A stretch of DNA of 64,000 nucleotides from Polaribacter sp. Hel_I_88 (GCF_000687935.1 NZ_JHZZ01000001.1:1550001-1614000), one strand, 5' to 3'; shown: positions 34,026 to 43,941, counted from the stretch's first letter. Numbers and translations are program-made. Notes: a model not told the origin generated them from the letters alone.

Positions 34026-37000
34026 ATGCAATTTTCTGCACAAGAAAAGGCAACCTTACATTTCTACCAATGGGAATACAGAAATCGTGGGTATTATCAT
34101 TTTGATACGCCTGTTAATATTGAAGCACCATATATTCCATTTTACCACAAATCCTTTTCTGATGCATCAACAACAGATGATGGAATAGCTCCTTCATTTT
34201 TTAAAGGTATTCAAAACCTTTTTCTACCAACCAAAGAAATTAAAGAGTCTGACGAAGAAGAAGTTGTTTTAAAGCCTAATTTTTTAGTTTTTTCAGAAAA
34301 GCCAATACTAGTTGGTTTCTCAATTTCCTTCCCAAAAAAAACTGAAATATTACCAAGTAGAAATATAGAATTTTTAAATATATTATCTTTTTCTGAAGAT
34401 ATAATTTCTTTTGAAATTATTGGAACTAGAGAAGATTTTACGATTCAATTTTTAAGTAGTGAGCTAGATTCAGAACGAATAAAATCTCATTTAAAAGCAT
34501 ATTTTCCAACAGTTATAGTTAAACAAATTTCTTTAGACGGTTTTAATTTTGATAAAGATAAAGAAGTTGCCATCGCAGACTTTGGTTTAAATGATGAGTT
34601 TATGCGTCCCATAAAACAAACAGATTCTTTTGGAATAGACTCTTTGACTTCCCTTTTTGCAACAATGGATAGTTTACAAACAAATGATATCGTTGTTTTT
34701 CAACTTCTTTTTAAAGGTATTACATCACCTTTAGCAAAAGAGATTCCTTATGCTGTTTCTGATGGTGCTGGAGGTTCTTTTTTTGCTGATGCCCCGGAAA
34801 TGGTTTATTGCGCTCTAGATAAAATTTCAAATCCATTATTTTCTGTTGTTATGCGAATTGCAACTCAAGGGAAAACGAAAACTAGAAGTCAATATCTAGC
34901 ACAAGAATTGGCACGAAGTATTTCATCAATTTCAAGTTCTCAATTCAATAAATTAATTCCACTTTCTAACGAAGGATATAATTATGATTTTCATTGCTAT
35001 AACCTTCAAAATAGATTAAGTAATCGATTAGGTTTTGTGTTAAATTCCAAAGAGTTAAACACTTTTGTACATTATCCGAATAAAACAGTCGTTAGTTCAA
35101 AACTTGGATTAGCAGGAGCAAAAACTAAAAGAATTAAGATAATTTCAGAAAAAGGAATTCTTATTGGTAACAATATTCATAATGAAGAAGAGGTTCCTGT
35201 AATTTTCGATATAGAAACAAGATTAAGTCACACACATATTTTAGGAGTTACAGGTGTAGGAAAATCAACATTGCTTGCTAATATGATTTTAGCCGATATT
35301 TCTCAAGGTTTAGGTTGTGCAATGTTTGATCCCCATGGTGATATTATCGATGATATTTTACTTCGAATTCCAGAAGCTAGAACAAAAGATGTAATCTTAA
35401 TTGATCCTTCAGATGCAGACTTCCCCATTGGTTTCAATTTATTAGAAGCAAATACGGATGCAGAAAAAATAGTATTGTCTTCGGATTTAGTTTCTGCTTT
35501 CAAAAGACATGCAACAGCGTGGGGAGATAATATGACTGCGGTTTTACAAAACGCTGTAAATACGATTTTAGAAAGTATTAGAGGTGGAACTCTAATAGAA
35601 TTAAAACGTTTTTTAATTGAAGAGAAATTTAGAGAAGAATATTTAACCTCTGTAGAAGACCCATCATTGCAGTATTATTGGAAAAACGAGTACCCAATGT
35701 TGCGCAAAGGGATTGCTCCATTACTTACAAGAATAGATACATTTCTTCGCCCAAAGCTAATACGCTATATGTTGGCGCAGAAAAAAGGAGTTGATATTTC
35801 TGACTGTTTACACACCAACAAAATTGTATTATTAAAACTTTCACAAGGTCTTATTGGAGAGCAAAATTCTTATTTATTAGGATCATTATTTTTAGCGAAA
35901 TTTAACCAAGCAGCACTTGCAAGACAGTCTAAAAATAGAGAAGATCGTAAACCTTACATGCTCTATCTAGATGAATTTCAAAACTTTATTACTCCAAGTA
36001 TTGAGCGAATTTTAAGTGGCTCAAGAAAATATGGCCTTGGTTTAACAATTGCCCATCAAGAGCTAGGTCAAATTCAAGATACTTCTCTTCTAAATTCAGT
36101 TTTATCAAATCCCAAAACCCGAATTTGCTTTAGACTTGGTGATAACGATGCAAAGAAATTGGAATCGGGATTTTCATATTTTGAACAGTCAGATTTACAA
36201 AGTTTAGAACGAGGAGAAGCAATTATGAGAATTGGTTCTAGTTCTAATGATTTTAATGTTAAAACAACTATCCTTCCAGAAGTAACCGAAGATTTTTCCA
36301 ATACTATTATTTCATCAGTCAGATCAAATTATGGGACTCCAAAAGTAGAGGTAGAGAAGCTTCTAATATCGATGCTTCCTTCTTTTCAATCTATTAAGAA
36401 AAAAGAGTTTAAAAAGCCGATTGAAGAAAGTTCCAAGGAATTAAAAGAATTTGAAAAAATATCTGAACCGAAAATAGAAGAGATTAAAAGTGAAGATGTA
36501 AAAGTAATTTCAAATAAAGTAAGAGAACAATTAATTCAAAATGAAAATACTTCTGAGGAAATTCGCACGCATATCTACTTACAATCCATCATTAAAAAGT
36601 TGGGTCAAGATAGAAATTATAAAGCAACAACTGAATATTTAACCAAAGATGGAGGAAGAATAGATGTTGTTTTAGAACAAAATGGATTAAAAATTGGTAT
36701 TGAAATTTCAGAAACGAATAAACCAGCTTACGAGGTTCAAAACATAAAGAAGTGTTTAAGAGATGGATGTATTCCAGTAATAGTTGTTTCAAAAAATAGA
36801 AATCATTTAAATGCTATTAAAAGTTTAGCTGATAAAGAACTTTCTAAAAAAGACAAAACTTTGGTTCAATTTATACAGCCAGATGAAATATCAAAGTTAT
36901 TAGATGGTTTTGCAGTTCTTCCGCAGAAACAACAAGAGGTTATTAAAGGATTTAGAATAGTTACCGAATTTGATACTAACGAAAGTTCTCAAACAAAAAA

Positions 37001-37040
37001 TATTAAATCACATCTTGCTAAGATATTTAAAAAGAAATAA
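34026..37040 (+). CDS. VirD4/TraG-like DNA-transfer ATPase with C-terminal nuclease-like domain
   Basis: The 1004-residue protein has an N-terminal unrecognised part (1-390), then a P-loop ATPase of the type IV coupling protein/HerA class: Walker A GVTGVGKST (407-415), a CAMFDPHGDIIDD strand, and Walker B LYLDEFQNF (Asp649-Glu650). It ends with a small domain (about 850-960) in which GGRIDVVLEQNG and IGIEIS resemble a PD-(D/E)xK core with the Lys replaced by Ser. Such ATPases move DNA in conjugation or in mobile elements. There is no obvious transmembrane helix at the N-terminus, unlike VirD4. It lies next to a serine recombinase, consistent with an integrated mobile element. Confidence 0.7.
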   Translation: MQFSAQEKATLHFYQWEYRNRGYYHFDTPVNIEAPYIPFYHKSFSDASTTDDGIAPSFFKGIQNLFLPTKEIKESDEEEVVLKPNFLVFSEKPILVGFSISFPKKTEILPSRNIEFLNILSFSEDIISFEIIGTREDFTIQFLSSELDSERIKSHLKAYFPTVIVKQISLDGFNFDKDKEVAIADFGLNDEFMRPIKQTDSFGIDSLTSLFATMDSLQTNDIVVFQLLFKGITSPLAKEIPYAVSDGAGGSFFADAPEMVYCALDKISNPLFSVVMRIATQGKTKTRSQYLAQELARSISSISSSQFNKLIPLSNEGYNYDFHCYNLQNRLSNRLGFVLNSKELNTFVHYPNKTVVSSKLGLAGAKTKRIKIISEKGILIGNNIHNEEEVPVIFDIETRLSHTHILGVTGVGKSTLLANMILADISQGLGCAMFDPHGDIIDDILLRIPEARTKDVILIDPSDADFPIGFNLLEANTDAEKIVLSSDLVSAFKRHATAWGDNMTAVLQNAVNTILESIRGGTLIELKRFLIEEKFREEYLTSVEDPSLQYYWKNEYPMLRKGIAPLLTRIDTFLRPKLIRYMLAQKKGVDISDCLHTNKIVLLKLSQGLIGEQNSYLLGSLFLAKFNQAALARQSKNREDRKPYMLYLDEFQNFITPSIERILSGSRKYGLGLTIAHQELGQIQDTSLLNSVLSNPKTRICFRLGDNDAKKLESGFSYFEQSDLQSLERGEAIMRIGSSSNDFNVKTTILPEVTEDFSNTIISSVRSNYGTPKVEVEKLLISMLPSFQSIKKKEFKKPIEESSKELKEFEKISEPKIEEIKSEDVKVISNKVREQLIQNENTSEEIRTHIYLQSIIKKLGQDRNYKATTEYLTKDGGRIDVVLEQNGLKIGIEISETNKPAYEVQNIKKCLRDGCIPVIVVSKNRNHLNAIKSLADKELSKKDKTLVQFIQPDEISKLLDGFAVLPQKQQEVIKGFRIVTEFDTNESSQTKNIKSHLAKIFKKK

Positions 37041-37107
37041 TAAAGCTTCGTATTGTCTTTGATTTAGTTTTTAAAAGGGTTATTTTTAGACATAAAACAC
37101 TGTAAAT

Positions 37108-38595
37108 ATGAATGTTGCAATATTTGTAAGAGTAAGTACTCTCGACCAGAAAAATAACACCGATTCTGTAGAAACCCACATAGAGAGAGGAAAAATGTAT
37201 GCACAATCCAAAGGATGGAATGTAGTCAAAATATATAATTTAGCAGGTGTCTCTGGTAAAAGCACCATCAAACATCGACAAACTTTGGAGATGTTTCAAG
37301 ACGTTAAAACTTCTAAGATACAGGGAATTATCATAAGCTCTTTAAGTAGATTAGCGAGAAATACTTCTGAATTATTAGAATACAGTAAATTCTTTGAAGA
37401 GCATAATGCCAGTTTAATATCTATAAATGAATCCTTAGATACTTCAACAAGTGGGGGTAAATTTTTCTATACCCTACTATCTGCGCTTTCTACTTACGAA
37501 AGAGAGATTACAAATGAACGCCAAATTGCAAGTTTAAATTACAGAAGAAAACAAGGAAAGTTTACAGGCGGAATGGTCAGTTATGGCTTTAAAATTATCG
37601 ATGCAGAAGTTGTTATTAATGAAGAAGAAGCAACTGTAAGAAGATTAATTTATGATTTGTTTTTAGAGCATCAAAGAACATCTACAGTTGCTAAAGAATT
37701 AAATCAAAGAGGGTATGTAACAAGAAAAGGTAGAAATTGGTCTGATGTTACTATTAAAAGACTTTTAAAAAATACGGATGCTAAAGGAATTAGAAGATGT
37801 AATTATCGAGGAAATTCATCAAAAGAAAATCCTAAAGGTTTCAAACCTCAATCTGAATGGCAGTTTCTACCCTGTCCAAAATTAATATCTGAAGAAAAAT
37901 GGGAAGAAGTAAATGCAATTATTAGAGCACAAGAAAAAGGAAGCTTTTTTAAACAACCACTAAATAAAAGAGTTCATTTATTTACAGGTTATTTAAAATG
38001 TGAACAAGGTCATAAAATGTCTATCAAATCGAAAAGTAATAGATACACCTGTAAAGAATGCAAATACGGAATTGGTAAAGATGATTTAGAAGAAGTATTT
38101 TTAAGCAGAATAAAACAGTTTTTGATTTCTGATGAAGAATTATCAGAATATAATCAATCAAATATTCAAGAACTAAATTTAAAAGTTGATGAGATTGAAT
38201 TTGCAAAATCTGAACTTTCTAAATTGGAATCCAAATTAGACAAATTAGTCGATTTAAATATCAAAGGAGAAATTCCAACCAAAGGATTTAAAAAACATTA
38301 TGACCCAATATTTGTCAGAAAAGAAAATTTGGAAGCTTCTATAAAAACTTTAGAAATAGAATTAGAACAGTTAGAAAAAGCAAAATCTTCTTTTCAAATC
38401 ATAGCAAATAAATCCATTGATTTTTATAACAATTGGAACAATTTAGATAGAGGAGAAAAAAGGTATATTGTGGAAGCGATTACCAATAAAATTATTTTTG
38501 ATAATCAAACCATTCTATTTAAACTAAAACAGATTGCGCCCCTATCTTTCTTGGAACTGAACCCAAAAGGTCAACAACGTGGCACAATATTGTAA
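37108..38595 (+). CDS. Large serine recombinase (integrase)
   Basis: The 495-residue protein has a resolvase catalytic domain (Ser10 in FVRVSTLDQ, Arg-rich SSLSRLARNTSELL), a recombinase domain (about 165-270), a zinc-ribbon-like segment (CEQGHKMSIKSK...CKECKYG) and a coiled-coil (about 365-440), as in large serine integrases. Its last residues (QQRGTIL) are encoded by sequence that in another frame is the ssb gene, so the frame crosses the attachment site. It probably inserts and excises the element at ssb. The ends of the element beyond this side are not in the window. Confidence 0.85.
   Translation: MNVAIFVRVSTLDQKNNTDSVETHIERGKMYAQSKGWNVVKIYNLAGVSGKSTIKHRQTLEMFQDVKTSKIQGIIISSLSRLARNTSELLEYSKFFEEHNASLISINESLDTSTSGGKFFYTLLSALSTYEREITNERQIASLNYRRKQGKFTGGMVSYGFKIIDAEVVINEEEATVRRLIYDLFLEHQRTSTVAKELNQRGYVTRKGRNWSDVTIKRLLKNTDAKGIRRCNYRGNSSKENPKGFKPQSEWQFLPCPKLISEEKWEEVNAIIRAQEKGSFFKQPLNKRVHLFTGYLKCEQGHKMSIKSKSNRYTCKECKYGIGKDDLEEVFLSRIKQFLISDEELSEYNQSNIQELNLKVDEIEFAKSELSKLESKLDKLVDLNIKGEIPTKGFKKHYDPIFVRKENLEASIKTLEIELEQLEKAKSSFQIIANKSIDFYNNWNNLDRGEKRYIVEAITNKIIFDNQTILFKLKQIAPLSFLELNPKGQQRGTIL
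38571..38583. other. Putative attachment-site crossover region in ssb
   Basis: ssb-like coding starts at about the TGG at 38580 (reading WHNIVITGG), while the integrase frame runs through the same bases. The crossover should lie at or just before this point. The exact core cannot be defined without the left end. Confidence 0.4.
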
Positions 38596-38759
38596 TTACT
38601 GGTGGTTTGGTTAAAGTTGTAGAAGGGTATGTAAAAAAAGGGCAAGAAATTGCAGTTGAAGGCAAATTAACCAACAGATCTTATGATACCAAGGAAGGTG
38701 AAAAAAGATATATCACAGAAATTATGGTAAATGAATTGTTGTTAATGGGAGGGAAGTAA
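38571..38759 (+). pseudogene. ssb: 3' fragment of single-stranded DNA-binding protein gene
   Basis: The frame from TGG at 38580 to TAA at 38757-38759 encodes 59 residues that match the C-terminal half of the OB fold of bacterial SSB: WHNIVITGG, the VKKGQEIAVEGKLTNRSYD segment, and KRYITEIMVNELLL. SSBs of this group are about 110-150 residues, so the N-terminal half (about 50 residues) is missing from the window; the integrase gene is directly upstream. The gene has been interrupted by insertion, and its promoter and start must be on the far side of the element. The genome must carry another SSB because SSB is essential. A terminator follows. Confidence 0.8.
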
Positions 38760-38786
38760 ATGATACTATTTTTTGAAATATTTCAT

Positions 38787-38815
38787 AAAAATCTAGCTTT
38801 AGGCTAGATTTTTTT
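38787..38815 (+). terminator. Rho-independent terminator after ssb fragment
   Basis: A perfect 11-bp stem AAAAATCTAGC / GCTAGATTTTT with a 5-base loop and trailing T residues. Confidence 0.8.
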
Positions 38816-38910
38816 ATTTAGTACTATTTACATACTCAAAAGTAGGTATATGCTAGTATTCTGAAAAATAGTATATTGCAAACAATGTTTATCTATTTAA
38901 ATTGTAATAA

Positions 38911-40005
38911 ATGAAAATTTCAAAACTAGTTTTAATAGGATCAATTTTATTTTTTTTGGTATATAGTTGTAAACCAAACTCAACGAATGAAGTTAAAGTA
39001 GAAGTTGAAAATCAGAAAGTTAAAAGTATAAAAACGTATGGACTTTATTTTCCTGAGCAAGATAGCATTAGCGTGAATATTAATTTAGATGAATACAAAA
39101 CTTACAAAGAATTAATAGATAGATTCAAACAAATTTCTTGTTCAGATCGAATTCCAAAAATAACAATAGAAACGGATTCTTTAGTAAGAAAAATATATTT
39201 TGCTAGTTTTTGTGACAAGAATAATTTTCCAATTATTAAAAACAAAAATGTAATTGAAATTTATGATGATAAAATATATCGAGGTTATGATAATGAATTG
39301 TTACCATTAGACAGTGCACATAATTATGTAGAGAAAAATTTAAAAAATTTTGGTAAACTTGATAATCTAAGTGAAAGCCCAGATAAACTATTTTTTATAA
39401 TGGATTCTTATAATGATAGTGAATTAAATAAACTTGAAAATAATTTATTAAAACTATTAAAAGTTTTTGACCAAGTTGGAGGGAATAATAGATTAAATGT
39501 ATTGATTATGCAAACAGAACTTCCTCCACCACCTCCACCTCCTGCACCAGTTGCTCTTAAAATTATTGAAGAAAAAAAGAAACCCAAAAAAATTGAAAAG
39601 AAAATAGAAAAAACAGTATTAGAATCTGTGGGGGCAGATGAAATTTCTGAATCTAAATTATATGGTACTTGGAGTGTTACAAAAGTAGATACAAATAAAA
39701 ATAAGCTTAAAAATATTGATAAAGAAATCTATGATCCTTTAAAAATTGCTCTATATAATGCTTATTTTAAATTTAACCCTAACCATACTGCTTCAATCTA
39801 TATAAAATTTGATGAGTTTGAAGATACTTTCAAAGATGTGCGATGGTCTTACAATAAACAAAAATCAGAAATTACAATTATAGATAAAATTGGTGGAGAA
39901 TTAGAATCTGAAGGTACATTGCTAAATATCGAAGTTAAAAAAAATAATACCGGTCTAATTTTTACAACTATGGTTGGTGTTTTCTCTTTACATGTAGAAA
40001 GATAA
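38911..40005 (+). CDS. Lipoprotein with proline-rich segment
   Basis: The 364-residue product has a lipoprotein signal (lipobox YSC, Cys20). The N-terminal half (about 30-195) is a mixed alpha/beta region. A run of seven prolines (LPPPPPPPAP) followed by a Lys/Glu-rich linker (EEKKKPKKIEKK), like the spacer of TonB proteins, comes at about 205-235. The C-terminal domain (about 250-364) is beta-rich (GTWSVTKVD, ISIEVKKN-like strands), resembling a small lipocalin-like barrel. No enzyme motif is seen. It stands alone between the ssb terminator and the molybdenum hydroxylase genes. Function unknown. Confidence 0.55.
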   Translation: MKISKLVLIGSILFFLVYSCKPNSTNEVKVEVENQKVKSIKTYGLYFPEQDSISVNINLDEYKTYKELIDRFKQISCSDRIPKITIETDSLVRKIYFASFCDKNNFPIIKNKNVIEIYDDKIYRGYDNELLPLDSAHNYVEKNLKNFGKLDNLSESPDKLFFIMDSYNDSELNKLENNLLKLLKVFDQVGGNNRLNVLIMQTELPPPPPPPAPVALKIIEEKKKPKKIEKKIEKTVLESVGADEISESKLYGTWSVTKVDTNKNKLKNIDKEIYDPLKIALYNAYFKFNPNHTASIYIKFDEFEDTFKDVRWSYNKQKSEITIIDKIGGELESEGTLLNIEVKKNNTGLIFTTMVGVFSLHVER

Positions 40006-40055
40006 TTAAAACCATTTTTTTTGTATCTTACAACATCAATTTAAAAATACATATC

Positions 40056-40517
40056 ATGCCAAATTATACACTAAATATTAATGGAGAGAATCGTTCTGTT
40101 TCAGTAGATGAAGATACACCTTTGCTATGGGTTTTAAGAGACGAATTAAATTTAGTAGGTACAAAATTTGGTTGTGGTATTGCACAATGTGGTGCTTGTA
40201 CAGTTCATTTAGATGGCATTGCAATAAGAAGTTGCCAAATGAAAGTTGCCTTTTTAGATGACGCAAAAATAACAACGATTGAAGGTTTATCCGAAGATGG
40301 AAAACATCCTGTTCAAGAAGCTTGGAAAGAGATTGATGTGCCACAATGTGGATATTGTCAAGCAGGACAAATTATGACTGCTTCTGCTTTTTTAGCAGAT
40401 AATAAAAATCCTTCAGAAGAAGAAATAAGACAAGCAATGCATGGCAACATTTGTAGATGTGCTTCTTATAATAGAATTGAAAAAGCAGTAAAAGTGGCCT
40501 CAGAAAAAATGTCTTAG
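40056..40517 (+). CDS. 2Fe-2S subunit of molybdenum hydroxylase (IorA/CoxS-like)
   Basis: The 153-residue protein has two [2Fe-2S] binding domains: a plant-ferredoxin-like one (Cys40, Cys45, Cys48, Cys60, in FGCGIAQCGACT) and a C-terminal helical one (Cys98, Cys101, Cys133, Cys135, in QCGYCQAGQ and GNICRCASY), as in xanthine dehydrogenase-family small subunits. It carries electrons from the molybdenum centre of the next gene product to an acceptor. There is no signal peptide, so it would be folded in the cytoplasm and co-transported with the Tat-dependent large subunit. The large-subunit gene begins 86 bases later. Confidence 0.85.
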   Translation: MPNYTLNINGENRSVSVDEDTPLLWVLRDELNLVGTKFGCGIAQCGACTVHLDGIAIRSCQMKVAFLDDAKITTIEGLSEDGKHPVQEAWKEIDVPQCGYCQAGQIMTASAFLADNKNPSEEEIRQAMHGNICRCASYNRIEKAVKVASEKMS

Positions 40518-40603
40518 ATTAAAAATTATTTCTTTTAATTTTTATGAAAAGGAAAATCTTTAAATTGTTTTTCCTGAAAACAGGAATTTAAAATTACACA
40601 AAA

Positions 40604-42754
40604 ATGAAATCTCAACTCAATACAAATTTTAGCAGAAGAAACTTTTTAAAAACTTCGGTTTTAGCAGGAGGAGGAATGTTAATTGGTTTTAACTTTTTAA
40701 CCGCATGCAAAAAAGAAGTAGCAATGCCAGTAGATATTGCAAGTTTAAACTTTAACGACTTTAATGCGTTTATAAAAATTTCTGATGAAGGTTATGTAAC
40801 CATTTTTTCACCAAATCCAGAAATTGGACAAGGTGTAAAAACTTCTATGCCAATGATTATTGCAGAAGAATTAGATGCAGATTGGAGTAAAGTAACTGTT
40901 GCTCAAGGTGCTTTAGATACTAAGAATTTTACAAGACAAGTTGCAGGAGGAAGTCAATCTATAAGAAGTAGTTGGGATGCTTTAAGGCAAACAGGAGCAA
41001 CTGCCAAACAAATGTTAGTAAATGCAGCAGCTGCAAAATGGAATGTAGATGCATCTACTTTAACAACATCCAAAGGAGTAATTACCAATGCAAATGGAGA
41101 TGAGTTGGGTTATGGAGAAGTTGTAAAAGAAGCTGCTTTATTAGAAGTTCCTGAAAACGTACAACTAAAAGAAATTAAAGATTTTACCATTATTGGTAAA
41201 GACGCAATAAATGTAGATATTGATGAAATCATCACTGGAAAACCTTTATTTGGCTTAGATTATAAAGCTGAAGGAATGGCAATTGCTGCTGTTTTAAGAC
41301 CACCAGCTTTTGGTCAAAAATTAGTAGATTTTGATGATCGTAACGCAAAAGCTGTAAATGGTGTTTCTGAGGTAATAAAATTTGGAGATAAAATTGCTGT
41401 TTTAGCAACTTCAACCTGGGCAGCCATGAAAGGTAAAAAAGCATTATCTGCAAATTATAAAGATGATCAACCAGAAAGTACAGAAAACCACGATAAAATT
41501 TTAAACGAAATTTTAGATGGTAAAAAGTTTGATACAAGACGTGAAGATGGAGATATAAATCAAGCCTTTGCAACTGCAGACAAAGTGATTGAAAGAACAT
41601 ATCATTCGCCTTTTTTACCTCACAACTGTTTAGAACCTATGAACTTTTATGCAGACGTAACTGCTGATAAAGTGCATTTGGTTGGGCCAATTCAAACTCC
41701 TCAATGGACTGTAAATAGAGTTGCACAATTGCTAGAAAGAGAACCAGAAACGATTCATTGCGAAATGACAAGAATGGGTGGAGGTTTTGGAAGACGTTTG
41801 TATGGAGATTTTGCTTTAGAAGCAGCCGAAATTTCAAGCTTAGCAAAAAGACCAATAAAAGTTGTTTTCACTAGAGAAGATGATATGACTGCAGGAACGT
41901 ATAGACCTGCAATTAAATACAGAATAAAAGCAGCACTTAAAGATGGAAAAGTTTCTGGATATTATTTAAAAGAAGCTGCCATAAATGGCAATATGTATGG
42001 TGCAATTCCTAACTTTTTTCCTGCTGGATGTATCCCGAATTATAAAGTTGATTCAGGTAATTATGCCAGTAACATTACTACTGGTGCTTGGAGAGCACCT
42101 TATACAAACTTTTTAGCTTTTGCAGAACAATCTTTTTTTGATGAGTTAGCCACTGAGTTAAATGTTGATGCGATTCAATTGCGTTTAGATTTATTGGAAA
42201 ACGTAAAAAATACTACTGATGAAAAAATAGAATATTCTGGTCAAAGAATGGAAGACACTATTAAATTGGTCAGAGAAAAAGGAAATTGGGGCAAAGAAGA
42301 ACAAGGCGTTTATCAAGGTTTTGCAGCTTATTATTCTCATAATACACATGTTGCAGAAATTGCAGACATCGTTTTAAAAGATGGTTTTCCTGTCGTAAAA
42401 AAAGTAACAGTTGCTGTAGATTGTGGAATTTTGGTAAATCCTACAGGTGCAAAAAATCAAGTTGAAGGTGGTGTTTTAGATGGAATAGGGCATGCAATGT
42501 ATGCAGATTTTTCTTTTGAAGATGGAAAACCAGCTCACAAAAATTTTGATACCTATAGATTGATCAGAATGCAAGAAACACCAAAAGTTGAAGTGCATTT
42601 TGTAGAAAATAATTTATCGCCAACAGGTTTAGGAGAACCAGGTTTACCTCCTGCAGGTGGTGCAGTTGCCAATGCAATTAATGCTGCATTAGGTAAACGC
42701 TTATATAGTCAACCTTTTGTAAAAGAGTTAAAAGAAAATTCAGTTTTAGGGTAG
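40604..42754 (+). CDS. Molybdopterin-binding large subunit (IorB-like), Tat-exported
   Basis: The 716-residue protein has a twin-arginine signal (SRRNFLK near 10-16) and a lipobox-like LTAC, placing it in the periplasm and perhaps membrane-anchored. The sequence matches aldehyde oxidase/xanthine dehydrogenase large subunits of the isoquinoline 1-oxidoreductase type: GGGFGRRLYGDFALEA, the Moco-binding stretch, and GLGEPGLPPAGGAVANAI near the C-terminus containing the catalytic Glu. It hydroxylates an N-heterocycle or aldehyde; the substrate is not evident. It pairs with the 2Fe-2S subunit upstream and is followed 5 bases later by an AraC regulator. Confidence 0.85.
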   Translation: MKSQLNTNFSRRNFLKTSVLAGGGMLIGFNFLTACKKEVAMPVDIASLNFNDFNAFIKISDEGYVTIFSPNPEIGQGVKTSMPMIIAEELDADWSKVTVAQGALDTKNFTRQVAGGSQSIRSSWDALRQTGATAKQMLVNAAAAKWNVDASTLTTSKGVITNANGDELGYGEVVKEAALLEVPENVQLKEIKDFTIIGKDAINVDIDEIITGKPLFGLDYKAEGMAIAAVLRPPAFGQKLVDFDDRNAKAVNGVSEVIKFGDKIAVLATSTWAAMKGKKALSANYKDDQPESTENHDKILNEILDGKKFDTRREDGDINQAFATADKVIERTYHSPFLPHNCLEPMNFYADVTADKVHLVGPIQTPQWTVNRVAQLLEREPETIHCEMTRMGGGFGRRLYGDFALEAAEISSLAKRPIKVVFTREDDMTAGTYRPAIKYRIKAALKDGKVSGYYLKEAAINGNMYGAIPNFFPAGCIPNYKVDSGNYASNITTGAWRAPYTNFLAFAEQSFFDELATELNVDAIQLRLDLLENVKNTTDEKIEYSGQRMEDTIKLVREKGNWGKEEQGVYQGFAAYYSHNTHVAEIADIVLKDGFPVVKKVTVAVDCGILVNPTGAKNQVEGGVLDGIGHAMYADFSFEDGKPAHKNFDTYRLIRMQETPKVEVHFVENNLSPTGLGEPGLPPAGGAVANAINAALGKRLYSQPFVKELKENSVLG

Positions 42755-42759
42755 AATAA

Positions 42760-43941
42760 ATGGAATTGTTCTTTTTATTCCCAGATTTCAATATTTATAG
42801 TACGCCGTTATTAATTCTTGTTTTTCAAGGATTAATATTCGTATGCTTATTATTTGCTAGGTATTTTAAGAAAAGGAATATTTCAGATTTATTTCTCGGA
42901 CTTATTTTACTTTTTATTTGTTACGAACAAATTTGCTATACAGTTGGTTTTATGGGGTGGTATAATGTGTTTAAAAACACAAAAATCAATTATTTTTTAA
43001 TTGATATGGGCATGGCTATTGCCCCATTAATTTACTTTTATGTAAAATCGATAACTACATCAAATTTTAAATTTAATAAGAAAAATTGGTGGCATTTTGC
43101 TCCTATTTTTTTACTGATTACTTTCCGATTATCAATTTATGTTTATGATAGTTTACAACCAGGTTTTGAAGCTACTCAAAATGGTGTTTTAAAATTGTCT
43201 GCAGATGAAGCTGTGGTTGCTCCCATGCACATGTTTGTTAGTTTTGCACAAATGTTATTGTATTTGGCATTTACTTTCCAACTTTTTTATAATTATAGAA
43301 AACGAATTACAGCCTATTTTTCAAATACGTATAAGCTAGAGCTCAACTGGATTTTGAGTTTTTTAATTCTATTTACAGCATTGTTTTTATACAGTTCTTT
43401 ACAAAGTATTATTGGTAGTTTAGTTGTTGACTTAAATTATCAACAACGTTGGTGGCTAAATATTTTTATGGCTTTGGTTGTTTTATTTATTGGGATAAAA
43501 GGATATTTTACAGACACAACTAAATTGAATAAACTATCTTTTAGTTTTTCTCCAAATCCAGAAAGCATTCCTCAAGTATTAGAGCATAAAAATGAAGTTT
43601 CTAAAATTGATATTGAAACTGTTTCAAAATTTATGCAAACTGAAAAGGCCTATTTAAACCCTGATTTAAATTTAGCTGATTTAGCCAATTTGTTACAAAT
43701 GAATCGTTCTGAATTGAGTAAAATTATTAACACTGGTTTCAATAAGAATTTTAATGACTTTATAAATGAGTATAGAGTAAATACTTTCAAAGAAAAGTTG
43801 AAATTAGGTGCACACAAACAGCTTTCTTTGTTAGGGATAGCTTACGATTGTGGATTTAATAGCAAAGCTACATTTAACCGTGTTTTTAAGAAAATGACAC
43901 AAACTTCTCCATCAGAATTTTTGAATTCTCAAACAAAATAA
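42760..43941 (+). CDS. Membrane-associated AraC-family regulator
   Basis: The 393-residue protein has 7-8 hydrophobic helices across the N-terminal 240 residues and a C-terminal AraC HTH pair (about 280-390: YLNPDLNLADLANLLQMNRSELSKIIN and LLGIAYDCGFNSKATFNRVFKK). It starts 5 bases after the molybdenum-subunit gene, so it is probably co-transcribed with it. The same architecture is found in the genes at 57046 and 60422. Confidence 0.8.
   Translation: MELFFLFPDFNIYSTPLLILVFQGLIFVCLLFARYFKKRNISDLFLGLILLFICYEQICYTVGFMGWYNVFKNTKINYFLIDMGMAIAPLIYFYVKSITTSNFKFNKKNWWHFAPIFLLITFRLSIYVYDSLQPGFEATQNGVLKLSADEAVVAPMHMFVSFAQMLLYLAFTFQLFYNYRKRITAYFSNTYKLELNWILSFLILFTALFLYSSLQSIIGSLVVDLNYQQRWWLNIFMALVVLFIGIKGYFTDTTKLNKLSFSFSPNPESIPQVLEHKNEVSKIDIETVSKFMQTEKAYLNPDLNLADLANLLQMNRSELSKIINTGFNKNFNDFINEYRVNTFKEKLKLGAHKQLSLLGIAYDCGFNSKATFNRVFKKMTQTSPSEFLNSQTK

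Larger units (their letters stand above)
1..38579. mobile_element. Right part of putative integrated element (serine integrase, ssb target)
   Basis: The right boundary is set by the serine integrase and the ssb remnant at 38571-38759. The left boundary is not in the window, because no 5' half of ssb was seen. A coupling-ATPase-like gene and varied cargo support an integrative conjugative or mobilisable element, but conjugation pilus genes and a relaxase were not seen here. Alternatively the region is chromosome and only a small part is mobile. Confidence 0.45.

Noticed and set aside
40565..40590. Hairpin TTCCTG-AAAA-CAGGAA between molybdenum hydroxylase subunit genes
   Set aside because: Only 6 bp, no conserved riboswitch features; a chance or minor mRNA structure is as likely.
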